Positions 34,462 through 47,889 of a DNA stretch of 64,000 nucleotides are shown piece after piece. Each line of letters starts with the position of its first letter. Positions within the stretch are counted from its first letter, which is position 1. The stretch covers positions 248,001-312,000 of the forward strand of contig BDSL01000080.1 of NCBI GenBank assembly GCA_003116995.1, given 5' to 3'. The position numbers and the translations under genes were made by a program. Source of the stretch: Yamagishiella unicocca (lineage: Eukaryota; Chlorophyta; Chlorophyceae; Chlamydomonadales; Volvocaceae). The notes under the pieces are model-generated. The model had not been told where the DNA came from. It did not search any database and saw only the letters and a program-made list of their open reading frames with translations.

Positions 34462-36031
34462 CGGTCAGAGGACACGAGGGGAGCGGCGAGCGGGCGCGCA
34501 CGAGCTGGGGGGTACTGTGGCGTCGTGTATGGATTTACCGCTGAGCCGTGAACCCCCTCGGGAAGTGTGTAAGCATCTGAAGACAGCTTACCCGTTGCCA
34601 TCGCGATGTCACCTACACGGTGGCTGCGGTGCGAGGGCGGCGCATTGGTTTTGTCTTGCATTGCCCTCGTGCGCTCGGTGGTGGCGGTTGTGGTGGCGGT
34701 TGTGGCGGCGCCGCTGGGCCGGTGCCGTAACCCGTTGATTGCCTTTGAGGGGGGTTTGTGGGGGGAAAGAAAGCCCGTGGATCGGCGTTTTATTTTTTGC
34801 ATCGCTACCGTAATACCGTAATACCCGCTTTCGTCAACATGTCAACATCGTTTACATGGCTTCCCACCGCGGTTTCGTGTCCGCGTGTTGAACCTCAATC
34901 GTCGATTTGTACGGCCGCAAAGCGGCAGGATTGTATACATACCATTTGTGCGGGCAGCAGCAGGTGGGGCCGCGCGTAGGGTTCAGCGCGGATTGCGAAG
35001 GTGAAGCAGGGGGCAGCCCGTTAACATGTAAATGCGCTCCAACGAGCCGCTTTGCCGCTGCCATCCGCCCAGCAATCCGGAAGGAGGAATCAGAGGGGGC
35101 ATCAGGTCCGCAGCTGCCAGCGTTGGTGCGGTTGCACTGGTTGCGCCTAGCTTTGCGCCAGCTCCATCGGCAGTACAATATGTGCCGTACTAACCAACCT
35201 TCAGCGGCTTGGAGCGGCTCACACGGTTCCGATTCGCCCAGCCTCAAAAGTCTCTACTCCCCGTTCGGGCACTTCTCTCGCCCTGTCTGAGTGCAATACT
35301 GGCGGTGCCCCGAGTACAGGGCCGCTGCTCCACAGCAGTGCTTCACACGGTGCATGATCTGAAAGGCCTTTCGCGATCGCCAACTCCGTACAGGACCCGT
35401 CCTTAGATAGGTGTTACCGACCCGTAGTGAGCTCACACTCTAGGGCCCCAGAGCTAGGACTGAACAGTACTTGCTGCCCTTGACAGTGCATGACCACCCC
35501 GTGCATTGCACAGACAAGGAAGCCAGATACGCTAATCAGGGAGATTATATTACGTTCAAAGTTCCGAGTCCGCGATTTGCTGGGTGTGTTTGCCAAGGCG
35601 CTCCCCTGGACAATTTTTGGCTGACCCAAAGGTCGCAAAAGCGCTTCCACGATTAAGCTCCCAGCAAATTAACAACAATGTTCACGCAACAAAAGCTTGG
35701 AAGCTGAGCGGAGGTGCAGTTAGCAAACCGAAGGACTCGTCCCAAATCGCCGAGATGCGCAGCCCGCTTTATAGATGCCGGGAATAGAATATGAATGCCA
35801 ACAAGTTGTGCTTACCTAAACATTATACATACTCCTTGTTGCTACAAGCAATAGACTGTGTCACTTGCGTTTGTGCCTCCCACCTTCCTCGCGGTCTTTC
35901 CATTCGAGTATGGCTAGCCTCGCTCAGCGCTGTGTGCCATCGCACGTTTCCTGCCGGCATCCCTCCCGAGCGGCAGGAGCGGCAACTGCAGGTGCGTAGC
36001 GTCTTGGAGGACCCTCGCCGCCTCTGCCAGC
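34462..36031. other. G6PD 3' flank and unassigned stretch
   Basis: The first part is probably G6PD 3' untranslated sequence. The plus-strand frame 35610-35787 (containing KVAKALPRLSSQQINNNV) reads like protein and could be an upstream exon of the mTERF-like fragment that follows, but splice phases could not be connected. Confidence 0.3.
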
Positions 36032-36634
36032 TACAATAGCCGACAATCGCAACTTCGCGGAGACACTCGTGGACAACACAACTATTGCTCAGAATGCTCA
36101 ACTACTATTTGATGTATTGGCTCAGCCAAAACCAAACGCTATGTTTGCTGTCGGGTCCTCTCGCTCGCGGAACCTTACCGAACGCCGCGGCCTGTGGTGC
36201 AGGTGTTACCTCTATTCCCCGCCGTGACTGCCGTGCTTCAGCTGGATACAAGGCTCGTATATCGTCTCTTGATGAGCAAGAGACGCGGGGTGGGTCATGG
36301 CTAGAGTTGGGATGTTGCTCCCTACTACACTCCCTATGTACTGTTCAGATGTCGCCAGCTGTAGTTTTCCCAGGTATCGCATGGAATTTACGAATTCCTG
36401 CCCCGGTTGACCGCAGAGTACAAGATTCAGAAGCTAGCCGAAATCCTCGACACATCGACAGACCATGTGTCCAGCCTCGTAAAGCTGCGCCCGGGGCTTC
36501 TGGTTGTGCCCAATGGAGACATGTCATTCTATGAGCAGCGTGTGTCTATGCTGGCGTTCAAGCATGGTGTTTCGCCACGCCAGGCTGCTGCCATGGTTCT
36601 AGAGAACCCGCAGCTTCTGTTTCAGCGCGCTTGA
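36032..36634 (+). CDS. mTERF-like fragment, exon structure uncertain
   Basis: The last exon (about 36374-36634) reads KIQKLAEILDTSTDHVSSLV, then VKLRPGLLVVPNGD, then AAAMVLENPQLLFQ and a stop. The spacing of Leu and Pro resembles the helical repeats of mTERF (mitochondrial transcription termination factor) proteins, which act in organelle gene expression. An upstream coding-like stretch (36032-36200, with NTTIAQNAQLLFDVLAQ) has the same flavour. Borders and phases between the two could not be reconciled, and no start codon or targeting sequence was identified. It may be a gene remnant or the 3' end of a short gene. OPR- or PPR-like helical repeats are alternatives. Confidence 0.35.
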
Positions 36635-38499
36635 ACGGGCCTCATAACAGGATCACCTCATGTAGGTGAAACGCCGTTTTAACCGTCGCACGAGCGTATG
36701 GCGCATGTCGAGCGTCCCGTTGTTAACTTCCGCAACCGGCGACCGGCAGATCGCTCGCGGCAGCCCGCGTTTGCCAGCGGTGCTGTGTACATTACAGCTT
36801 ACATATGATGCGGGGGTTACCTGTACACTAGGCTTCCGCTCGCTTGCGACACTTCAACCAAAGGCGCATGGCCCCACCGCTGGAAGGTGTTGCAGCAGCC
36901 TGCCGATGCGTTATACCCGCTGCATGCTCGAAACTATGGTATGACGCTTTCTATGCGGGGCTGAGCTCTGACTTGTACTTTTGGTCGTGTATACAGTGCC
37001 TGCGCACGGCTCGGGAAAGGAAGGGGCTGTTGAACAGGGTCGATTCCGTCATGCCGACGGAGCTGAGCCGACTTGAGATTTTGCGGAGGAGAGCTGATGG
37101 GCGCAATCGGTGTGCCCTTGGATCACCCTGGGGCTGGCCGTCGGCGGCTTCCGGTGATGATTTTCTCACAGTTGTCGGGACTTAGGTAGGGCCGAAGAAA
37201 TGGGACTCGAGGATGCAAACATGCAGTAGATGGCGCGTCGTATTCTACCGGCTTTGTGACAACGGAAGCCAAGGGTATTTTGCTGCTGAGGGCGTCATCA
37301 TGCGGGTGCAGTGCCACGTAATTGAGAAAACGCGGTCTCTTGGCCACGAGAGTGCGTCCAGCGGTGTGGTGTAGTGTTTTCGGAGCTTCCTGCCTAGACG
37401 TATGGTGTTGCTTCCGAGGAGGTGACAGGCGGCTGCTGTCTAGCCGATAATTGGCCCGGCTTCAGGTCAGGAGACGCCAGTCTCGCAGCCTAGAAGTGGT
37501 TGTCCCGGCCACACACACACACACACACAGAGCGGTGTAGCGGTAAATTAACACGCACACGCAACCCTGAGTGGTATATTAACATGGCCCTTGTCGATGT
37601 TGGATGATGTTGTTGCTGTCGTATGCAGTAAGCAGGGCTCCGCTGCTACATTGCCTAATAGCCAAAACTGGATCTACGCTGCGTAGCTTTTTTGGCGGCA
37701 AACTCTGCAATTCATGGCTGTATAACTTTAAAGGAGAACCACCATGGCGATAATACATGTAAATGTCTGTTTCATACGTTACAGCTTCTCTTCCAGCGCA
37801 CTGGATGTCTGGAACGTAACGTTCCCTTCCAGGGTCCCATCCAGCTCCTATCCGTTCCCATCCAGTATCTTGACTGCGACCCATTTTTTGTTTCATCTGG
37901 GTGACGATTGAGAGTTCGGGGGCGGGTCCAACCTGGGGATTTGTCCAGCACGTCCAATCAACACGACCACGAAATAACGGCGGTGCGGACCCTCCGCCCG
38001 AAATTGAAGACGTCACAGTCGCTCAGCTGCAAAACGCTGCTGCCGAATCGAAACCTTGTCCTGTCACGCTGGTACGACAGCTGCTGCCAGTGGGTGTTAT
38101 TACCTAAACAAGGAACGAGCATCGGCTATCATCAACCGCGGCCTAGATCTCTAGCTGTTTCATCCGGGGCCCGATTGGCTCCACCTGCACCTGTCGGCCC
38201 ACCGGTCGCCTCAAGCCACCCGGGCTTCCTCGCCACTCAGCCGAGGCCACGACGCGCTACGTGTATCTTGCGTGTCATCCTACTGCGTGCTGCAAGGGCC
38301 TACCGACTCCAACCGAAAGGTCCCCAACCAGCAACCACCCTGCAGCCGCCCCCACAACGCGCCGCACACCTCCCACCATGCCCCTTAGGACGTACCGGTG
38401 CCGTCGGCTACTCAATGCTTCACACCTTAATAGACACTCCGATCCCCCGACACGGCTACTCAGGCCCTACGCTCCAACCTGCCCCGCAGCGTACTCGTT
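36635..38499. other. Intergenic stretch with CA microsatellite
   Basis: No supported gene. A (CA)n run of about 19 bases lies at 37510-37528. TTACA, the reverse complement of TGTAA, occurs at about 37779 and could be a distal poly(A) word for DCAF1 on the minus strand. Open frames at 38030-38500 are C-rich low-complexity sequence antisense to the DCAF1 3' flank. Confidence 0.35.
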
Positions 38500-41400
38500 C
38501 TAGCTGCCGCTCCCCTCGCTACTGTCATCTTCATCTTCATCTTCGTCCTCCTCCTCGTCCTCCTGCCCCTCCAAGAACGCGTCCAGCTCCGCGTACTCCC
38601 CCTCGCCGTCCTCATCGCTCTCGTCCTCGTCGTCCTGCTCGTCCATCTCGTCCAAATCTTCTTCCTCACCGCCGTACACGTCCTCCAAGGCTGCGTACGC
38701 GTCCTCCAGCATGGCCATCCCCATCTCCTCATCGTCCGTGCCGCCGGCGCCGTCATCAACGTCCTCGTCCTCTCCTTCGCCGCCCCCTCCGCCGGCATCC
38801 CGCAGACCCCCCAACCCATCCTCCTCCTCGCCGCCGTCCTCGCCCCCTGCCAGGATCTCGGAGGCCAGTCGTCGCCGGGCAGCGGCTCCCGCGCCACCGC
38901 CGCCGGGCCGGCGGTTCTGGCGGCCCCGGGCGGGCGCCGGTGTGTCGAAGTCGGAGCCGTCAAAGTCGACCTCCTCGTCCTCATCCTGCACGGCACCACA
39001 TCGGTATGCAACGGCAGCAGCCCCGTCCATTTTTCTTGGGCCCCGCCCCGGGGACTCCATACACGCCGATGTGAGTCCATCCACCCAGCCCGCTTATCCG
39101 CCGCCCCTTATCCCAGCAGCCCGAGACGCAGCTGCGGAATGCAACTCCCCCTCCTTTTTATACACCCCCGCACACACCGCACAACCCAAGCAGCCCGTTG
39201 AGGACCGACAGCCCCATCCTGCCAACCGCACCCGCCCAGCCCATCCCAGTCACGATCTCGGCCCCCGCCCACCAAAACCCTAGACCCCACCTCGCTGCCG
39301 CCGTCGCTGTCGTCATCATCCTCGTCGTCCTCCGCGTCGGACTCGTCGTCCGCCGGCCGCCGCCGGCCCACCTCGTACACCCGCGCCGCCGACGTCAGCT
39401 CCTCGTCTGACAGGTCCACCGCCACCACCGCCACCAGCGAGTCCGTGGGCTCCACCTGCAGGAGGGCGGCGGAGGCGGTGCCGTGGGTTCAGGGAGGTGC
39501 CGTGGGTCCAGGGAGGTGCCGTGGGTTCAGGGAGGTGCCGTGGGTTCAGGGAGGTGCCGTGGGTCCAGGGAGGTGCCGTGGGTTCAGGGAGGTGCCGTGG
39601 GTTCAGGGAGGTGCCGTGGGTCCAGGGAGGTGCCGTGGGTTCAGGGAGGTGCCGTGGGTCCAGGGAGGTGCCGTGGGTCCAGGGAGGTGCCGTGGGTTCA
39701 GGGAGGTGCCGTGGGTTCAGGGAGGTGCCATGGGTTCAGGGAGGTGCCGTGGGTTCAGGGAGGGAACGGACGGGCTGAGAGAGGCAAGGCAAGGTGCGAG
39801 CTGTGCAGGCTGACTGCCCCTCCCACGTTCCCAATCCTGGCATGTTGCATTTTGCCTGCCCGCACGGCTTTTGTCCTATGACAGCCACCAATCTGAACCG
39901 CCGCCCCATGCGAATCGTCATCGTTGTCGCCACCGCGGCATCGCCCCGCTCACCGCCAGGTCGAGCACCACCCTCTCCACCGCCACCGTGGCGATGTCGG
40001 CGTACGTGGCGGCGTCCAGGGTGCGGAAGGCCATGTGCAGCGGGTGCCGGGCGCGGCGGGGGTGGAAGAGCTGCGACAGGGGCTCGTCGGACTGGCGCCG
40101 GGCCTGGAGGGAGGCAGGGTGCGGGGGCGGGGGGGTGTATATGCGGAGGCGGCATAAAAAACGTATTACGCAACGGGACATGCGGGGGCGGGGGTTCGAG
40201 GGAAACCCGTGGATGTCCGGGGGCGGGGGCGGGGGGGGGAGGCGGGCCTGAGGCGGGGCAGCGAGGAGGTTCTCTGGGGGGCGCAAAAGGCTAGGGAGCG
40301 AGGAGGCGGGCGGATCAAACACGGACCACGGCGCCCTCCCCTGCCCACGCCCCCTGCGCCCTCCCCGGTCCTCCCGTATCCTCTATTGGGTATTTGTAAT
40401 CGTAGTAAAGCTACGTACTCGTACCGGGATGAACGACAACACTTTTTGGAGTACGTATACAGTATGTTCCGCATCCCCGAAAAAAGGAAATAAGCTTTGA
40501 AACGGAATCCTTCGGAGTCGCCCCCCTGCCCGCCCCTCTCCCTCACCGCGTACAGCACGTCGCCTCGGCCGTTGAAGCGCACGGCGGCGCCGTCCAGTGC
40601 GGGCACGGAGCGCAGCAGCTTGAAGGTACGCAGGTCCCACACCTCGCTGTTCAGGATCACCTGCGTGTGCGTGTGTGTGTATGTTGGGCCGGGCGGCATA
40701 AGGACCGGTTACCCCCCCGTATACTGGGGGGGAACGAGGGAGTGTGCGGGTGTGAGCGCGCAGCGGCGTGGAGGGCCTCGGTGCGGTCTGAAGTGCTCTC
40801 CTCGCGACACGGGACCTGATAACCCCGTGTCGGCATGTGTGGGTGGGTGGGTGGGTGGGGGGTAATGCGATGAGGTCGGCGTAAAGTGGCACCTCACTGC
40901 GCGACGACGGGCGCAGACCAACAAAGGAGGCGGGCCCTTTCGCAGCGCGGGCTTCCTGGTCGCAGTGGCGGCATCACCTCGAGGCCGGCCGGGTGGAAGG
41001 CTCCGGAGCCGATGTCCGTGAACTGGTCAAACTGGTGTACGGCGCTCCTGGAGCGCAGGTCGTACAGGCAGTTACCCCAGAGCAGCATCTCCCCAGTGGG
41101 GCTGTAGCACGCGGCTGCGGTCTGCGCGGTGCCTCCGCGACCGGGCCGCCGCACGTCTCCGCCGTGAAGGACGCCGGCGGCGGCGCCGGCGGCGCCGCCG
41201 GCCGCCAGCCCGCCCGGGGTGCGGCTGCCGCCGCCGCCGCTACCTGGAGACGGACCGCCGGCGGCGGAGGCCAGCGGCGGCGGATCCAGTACGGCGAGCT
41301 TGGTCGCCGTACGTATGTCGTATATCATGGCTTGCCGCGGCAAGATGCTGCTGACCGCCACAACCTGCATCGGGACACGACCGGACGTCGTACGACGCAT

Positions 41401-44400
41401 GTTGGGAGGTGACGGTCATGCCACCCTGCGCCATCCACGTTCGGCCCCCCCATACTCCCGCGGGACAGCTCCCGACGGCACGGCGCTCCCACCAGCATGG
41501 CGCTCCCGCTCCCCAACACTAACCACTTGCGCCGAACCGTTCCCCCTACCCGACCGCAACCGTATCCCTCACGTCCTCCCCGGCTCCCACATCGCCGCAC
41601 CCAACACGGAACTCCCAAACCCTCCCAAAACAACCACTGTCCCGTACCCTCCCGAGATGCCGCCCCCACCCAGGGGTCTCAAACCTTACCCGGACTTTTC
41701 TGTTCAGCGCCGACCCATGGGTCTCCTCCCTAAGCCCCGGGTCTCGCACGACGGCCGTGTGTCTCTGCGCTACCCCAGCCCGGTTCTCTTTCGTACACGG
41801 GTTTTCCTTGCAACGCAAGCTCGGGTGTTCTAAACGGGTTTTCTTTCGTACACCGATCTTTCTTGCAGCACCCCAGCCCGCGTGTCCTAAACGGGTTTCC
41901 TTTCGTACACCGATCTTTCTCGCAGCACCCCACCCAGTCCGGGGCCGCACCTGTGAGCCAGCCGGGTGGAATCGCGCCCACGTGACGCCGTCCCACGTCG
42001 CCCTGGGGCCCCTGGGCAGCAGCCCGTCGTCGGTGCCGCCCGCCCACAGCTTGACGTCAGAGCGCGAGGAAGACAGCAGCAGCGGCTGCGGGGCGGGGTG
42101 TGTGTGGGGTGTGTGTGTATAAAAACCGTTTTACGCAACAGGACAGGAGAGTTGGCGTTGTGTGTGTGTGGGGGGGGGAGGTTATAAGAGAATTCGCGGT
42201 GTGTTCTGTGCGTGGAGGGCCGCCCTGGTGGGAGCGGCGGCGGCGGGGAGCAAGGCCGCGTGGATGAGAGGTCGGAGGGGGCCAGGGAGCGGGGAAAGGA
42301 TCCGAAGCATACTCGGAAAAACACACCCCGCCCCGCACTTCGGCTTTCGTATCCCCAACCCAGTTCTCCAGCATGCATCTCAAAACTTCTGTTTTAAACG
42401 GTTTTTTCGGACATCCACGGGTTTCCCTCGAACCCCCCGCGCTGTCGGTTGGGAACGACCGCGGCACAGCTGCTGGCAGGCCACGAGCCCTTTCTCCGGT
42501 CTTACTTCCTCCCTACCGAATACGCGTTCCTAATTGCCCAGCCACCCGCCCACCTGCCCCGGGCTGTCGTGGACCCTCAGCTGCGTGACCGCGGAGGAGT
42601 GTCCTTCCACCACGTCGAGTATCTCCCCCTCCAGAGGGTCCTGCAGCTTCAGCTCGCCGCCGTGGGTGCCCACAACCAGGCTGCGCCAGCCCTGAGGAGG
42701 GGTCCAGGGAGGGCCGGCGGGGGGCCAGGGGGGTGCAAGGAAGGGCGATGGGGGGTCAAGGGTGGGTTGGGAACGTACGTCCAGGGCGGTGCGGCTGGCA
42801 GAGTCAGGGGGAGGTCGGGTTAGGACGGGGGAGGTCGGGTTAAAACGGGTGGGACTGTGGGAAGGAGGGGGGCATATGAGTCAAGAGGGGAATCACGGAC
42901 ACGGGGTTAGGTATTCGAGGAGTAACAGGGTCTGGTCTGGTGCAGGCTGCCGCGCCGCCACCCCGCTGCCGGAGTGCCCACACCTCCCCCATCCGACGCC
43001 CATCGCCACACCCCCTGCCAACCCCGTTACCCCACCTGCATGAAGGCCGCGCAGAGGCTCAAGCTCCCGTCGTCTCGGAACGTACGCAGCGGCCGGAAGC
43101 GGCTGCCGGAGGGCGGGCGATTGAAGATGGATGGGCAGATAAGAAATACATGAGTCCAGGGAAGGTTGGAGAACATACGGTGGTTGGGCTGGTCACGTCA
43201 TGGCGGAAAGTGAGGCACTCGCGTTTACGGTTGGAGCATCTTTCTATTGGCGCTCAGGTGGCTGGTTGGCCGGACACGTCATGCCAGGTGGGACCTGGCT
43301 CCCCCCTGCCGGCCCCACCTGTAGATGAGCTGCGAGTCCGCCCGGGCCCCGCCCCTGCCGCCGTGGTCGCCCAGCAGCTCCCGCCGCGCCACCCGCCGAG
43401 TGACACAGGCGGGCGCGTCTAGGGCGTGCGTGGCCTGCGAGGGGCGCCGCATGAGAGGGAGGGGTTTTGAGGAAGACCCGTGGAGGGAAGGGGAGGGAGT
43501 TGGAGGAGCTGTACGCGGTTAGAGGGTCCAAGGAGCCGTACGACACACCGTACGGTTCTTGCGAGGAGGTTTCGGACACCACACGCACTGTCTCAAAAGA
43601 AACCCAAACGCAACCCGTTGCGCCATGGAAGCGGCGGTGTAAATGCAAAACACGCCGTCCCCGCGCGGCGGCGTCCTGCGACCCCGCCAAACCTCCCCCT
43701 TCCTGCGGCTCCGAAACCACACCTGCGGCATGACGTACGGCCGCGACAGCGGGATGGGCGGCAGCATGGCTGTGGGCACGGCCGACTGCATGACCGCCTG
43801 GCGGTGCTGCTGCCGTAAGTACGACATGACGATGTGATGGAGCTTGGACAGCGCGGGGGGTCGGGACAGCAGGTGCAGGTCGCGCGCGGCGGCCTCCACG
43901 TGACCGGGCAGCTCCGGAACCGCCCCTGCCGGTACGGCAGGCGCACCGGCGGCGTTGCCGGCGGCGGGCGTGGCGGCGGCGCTGGCGGCGGCGGCCGTAC
44001 TGTTGGAGGAGTGTCGCTTGAGCGCCGTTACGGCGCTGGCGGCGGGCTTGCGGGCTGGGAGGTCCGCGATGAGAGGGTTCCGGCCGTGGGGGCCGCCGGC
44101 GGCGTTGGAGGCGGGAAGGGTGGAGACGGCGGCGGCGGCGGCGGCGCCAGGGCGCAGCGGCCGGTCGGTGGTGGCGGCGGCGAAGGGGCTTGCCATAGCC
44201 TTGGACCGCCCCTGGAGCTGTGCACCAGGCAACGGGGCCCACCCAAGGAGGGAGGGGGGGGGGGTAGGGTTTTAGTGACGGTGACCTCCTTGGCTGCCAG
44301 CCCGCAGCGAGACACGCTGCCGTCATCTACAGTGGTCTCCTAGGCGAAGCAGCGCAATTCCCCCCCCCGTCGTCTCCGAAGGTCGACATACGACCTCGGA

Positions 44401-47400
44401 GTTTAGTCCCCCCCAAGTTCTCTATCCTGTCTTTTTTGCGGTTTTCACGCCGCCCCCAAGTTCTCCAGTATGCATCTCCAAATGACTGTCCTAAACGATT
44501 TTCTCTTCCGCACACGGGTTTTCCTTGCAACCTGCCGTCTCCGAAACCCACCTGCGGAGTAGCTGCCAGCCCGGACATCCGGTGGTGGTTGTGGTGGTTG
44601 TGGTGGTGCTGCTGGCCGAACGCCCGCAACAGGTAGTTGGCGTCGGTTGGCTCCGCCGCCGCACCGCCGGCCTCCGCCGCCTGCCGCCCCTCGGCCCCAG
44701 CTTCTCCAATCGCGACCGCTGGCTGCGCCGCCGCCGCGAGGGCTGTCTCCATTTCTGCGACAGCAGCCGGCGGCTGCGCCGCCTTATTCCCGGCTGCCGC
44801 CTGCCCGTTCGCCGCGCCGCGCCGCCGGCCGCCACGGCCCTGCACCGACGAATGGCGGCCATTGGGCGCCGCCGCTGCCGCGGCGGCGCCGGCGGCCTGT
44901 CCGCCGCCACCGCGCGCCGCCGCCGTCGCCGTCGCGCTGCTTTTACCGTCACTACGCACGTCACCTGGCGGCGCCGCCGTACTAACGGACGCGGGCGACA
45001 CCACTCCCTCTGCCGCCGCCGCCGCCCCCACTGCCGGTGCCGCCGCCGCCGTCGCTGCGGCTGATCTGGTGAGTGGGTGCGCCGGCGGCGGCAGCGGCAT
45101 GCTCGCCCTCCGCTTCAGAACCCCCAGCCGGCCCGCCTCCGCCACTGGCGATGCCTCCGCCGCCGCCTGACTCACCGTCACCTGCGGTTGCTGCTGCTGT
45201 TGCTGCTGTTGCTGCTGCTGCGGCGGCGGCTGGTGGTGGTGGGCGATGCGCGCCAGGTCCAGCGCCAGCTCCGAGCGGCTCCTACCCGCAGCCGCATCTC
45301 GCAGCGCCGCAGAGATCGCTATGGCGCGCCCCTTCCGACACGTCCCCACGCCAGTGTACGGCGTACCCCCCGCCGTGCCAAGCAGCCCGCCCTGCTGCGT
45401 GCTCATGACCTCCGGCAGCTGCGGGTGAGGGTGAGACAGCGGCGGCGGCTGCTGGCCAAAATCAGCCACCGCGGCGGCGTTGGCGTGAGGCGGCGGCAGC
45501 GGCAGCGGCGGCGGAGCCGCCGCCGCCGCCGCCGTCCCGGCGGCTGCGCCGCCTGCCTGCAGGTGCAGCAGCTTGTGCAGTGCGGTGCTCGCTCGGGCTA
45601 GGTTGGCCTCCGTGGCCAGGGCTGCGGCGGCGGAGTGGAGCCCCGAGGCCATGAGGTGTTCGTACACCAGCAGCAGCAGCTCCTGCGGGCTGTAGCTCAC
45701 GTGCGAGGCGGCGGCGATGGCGGCGCGCTCAATCTTGTGGAGGGCGGGCGCGGTGGCGTCGTGGGTGAACTTGTCGGTGTGGCGGGGGCCCACAGGGCCG
45801 GTGCCTGGGCGGGGAGGGGGGGGCAGCGGGTGTTGCCGAGCCGCGTGGGAGCAGTCAGGGCCGTTCTCCTGCGTGGGACGCCGCAACTCGAAAGGGGCAC
45901 TGCGCCGCACACTGCCGAACACTGCCGGTGTGGACCCCCAGGCCTCCCCCCCTGCCTTCCGCCCTCCCACAATTGCCTTCCTCCCCGCGTGCTGGCATGT
46001 GCTCCGAAACCACCCCCAGCACCAACCGCACCCTCCACACGCCTCCAACCCGCCCCATCCCCCGCCCGCCCTCACCCGTGGTGGTCAGCGCAATGAGGTC
46101 CAGCGCCACCCCCGTGAAGGCGGCGTGCCAGTCCACGCCCACGCCGCGCTGGTACGGCACCCCCGGCTCCAGGGGCACCCCCGCCGGCCTCCGGGCGGCC
46201 CCCACCGGTTCCCTGACCAAGTCGGACATCAGGCGCGCCAGCTGCGGCGGGTAGGGAGGCGGGTGCGGGTGTTTGCAAGGGAAAACCCGTATAGGAAAGG
46301 GAAAGCGTTCGGAACATACATGGGTGCGGGTGGTGGGACGGATAGATGGGGCAGGGGCCTTCGGTTGCCGACAGCAAGCCCCGGCTGGGGTACTCTGGCA
46401 ATCCACGTCACACTGCCCAGCGCCCAGCACAGTGCCACCTCAGCCACGAAGGGGCACTGGTTGGGTTTTAGGGTTTGGCACCGCCGAACGGACACGGAAC
46501 GTTGATTGTCACTGCTCCAATGACACACGCCGACAGACTGTTGAGCCGCCGCCCGCCCCACCTACCTGGAGCCTGGTCAGGATCTGCCGGATAGACGGGT
46601 CCCCCGCAAGGCCCACCAGCGCCCGGCACGCGAGCGCCCGGATGCGGTCCAGCGCCGCCGGAGGCACCGCGTTCGGCCCATGGCCGTGGCGCGGCTGCAG
46701 CAACTGTATTAACGACCGAATACCGTTTGCTTGCCGTACAACTTGTCTCGCGAGGACGTACCCCGCCTCGAGCGCCTGGCCCAGCGTGGGGGCGGCCGGG
46801 CCCAGGTCCAGGGGGGGCGGGGGAGGTGCACTGGAAGCTGCCTGCGCGGTGGGGTGAGGTAGGGGAAATGGTTACATGAGCGTCTTGGGCCGTTGGCGGA
46901 CACTAGCGCGGGGGGCGGTGAGGAGGGCGCCATTTCCTGTTGCAGGGGGCAAGAGATCAAGACTAATTGCTTGGGCAGAGGTTCGGGCATGACGGCCCCC
47001 CCGACTATACCTCAACTGCCCGTGCAAAAGAAATAAAAAAGAAAAACGGCACCGCTTCCGCACCCGAACCAGCAACCGGACACGGACAGCTCACCCCGCC
47101 ACCGGCTGCGCCGCCGTCGTCCTCCTGCTCCCCCGCCGGCTGCAGCTCCGCCAGTGCCGCTGGCTCCGCTTGCAGCCCTCCGCCGCCAGCCTGGTCAGCC
47201 CCCCAGGGCAGGTGTCGGTCCGGCCGCCGGGCCGGTGTCGCACCGTGTAAGGCACCGCCGCCGCCACCGCCACCACCGGCCGCAGTGGCGGCACGCGCCA
47301 GGGCGGCCCCGCTGGGCAGCAGTTGCGCCAGGGAGGGCGGCGCGGTGACGCAGTTCGTGATGGTGGAGAGCGCCTCAGCAACCATCTGGAGAGGCGGCGG

Positions 47401-47855
47401 GAGGCGGGAGGCGGGTAAGGTTGGGGGTGAGGAGAGGGGATGAAACAACACGGAGGCTGAGGGTTGCTGCTGGCGGTCCGGGACTCAAGCGCAGCATCTG
47501 GACCCCGGTGGCATCTGGACCCCGGCGACATCGCTTACTGCCAGCTTCCCCCCGCCTCACCGCGGACTGCAACCCGGTCCTGGACCCGCACGGCCTTCCC
47601 TCCCCTTCCTCGCCTGGGCCCCAGCCCGTCAGCCTGCAAGCGAACCCACCTAACTCGCCACCACCCCGCTGCCATCCTTCCCAACTTCCCGCAGCCGCTC
47701 CCATCCTTCCCAACTTCCCGCAGCCGGCAGTCCTCTACTCCCAGCCCCCCTTCGGGCCCCCCTGAGCCCCCCAGCCTCACCTCCGGGTCGGAGGCGAAGA
47801 ACGCCGAGGTGCTCAGGCTGGCGGCGTTCAGCAGCACCCCCACACCGCTGCGCTG

Positions 47856-47889
<34 letters not shown>

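Noticed and set aside
34035..34802. Minus-strand 255-codon frame with long Pro/Leu runs
   Set aside because: Antisense of the polypurine tract after G6PD; low complexity, no motif.
37908..39283. Long Pro/Arg/Ser-rich plus-strand frames (388 and 190 codons)
   Set aside because: Mostly antisense to the acidic last exons of DCAF1; composition mirrors GAG/GAC codons on the other strand.
39445..39881. Plus-strand repetitive proteins (GAVGSGRCRGFRE-type) in all three frames
   Set aside because: They are the translation of a 19-bp minisatellite in a DCAF1 intron; the openness follows from the unit lacking stops.
44327..44551. C-terminal extension of the DCAF1 LisH exon by read-through
   Set aside because: The consensus donor at 44551 and continuity with the exon starting at 44217 show it is intronic; it contains a copy of the dispersed element.
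45077..45601. Plus-strand Arg-rich frame across the LisH exon
   Set aside because: Antisense shadow of Ala/Gly/Gln codons of DCAF1.
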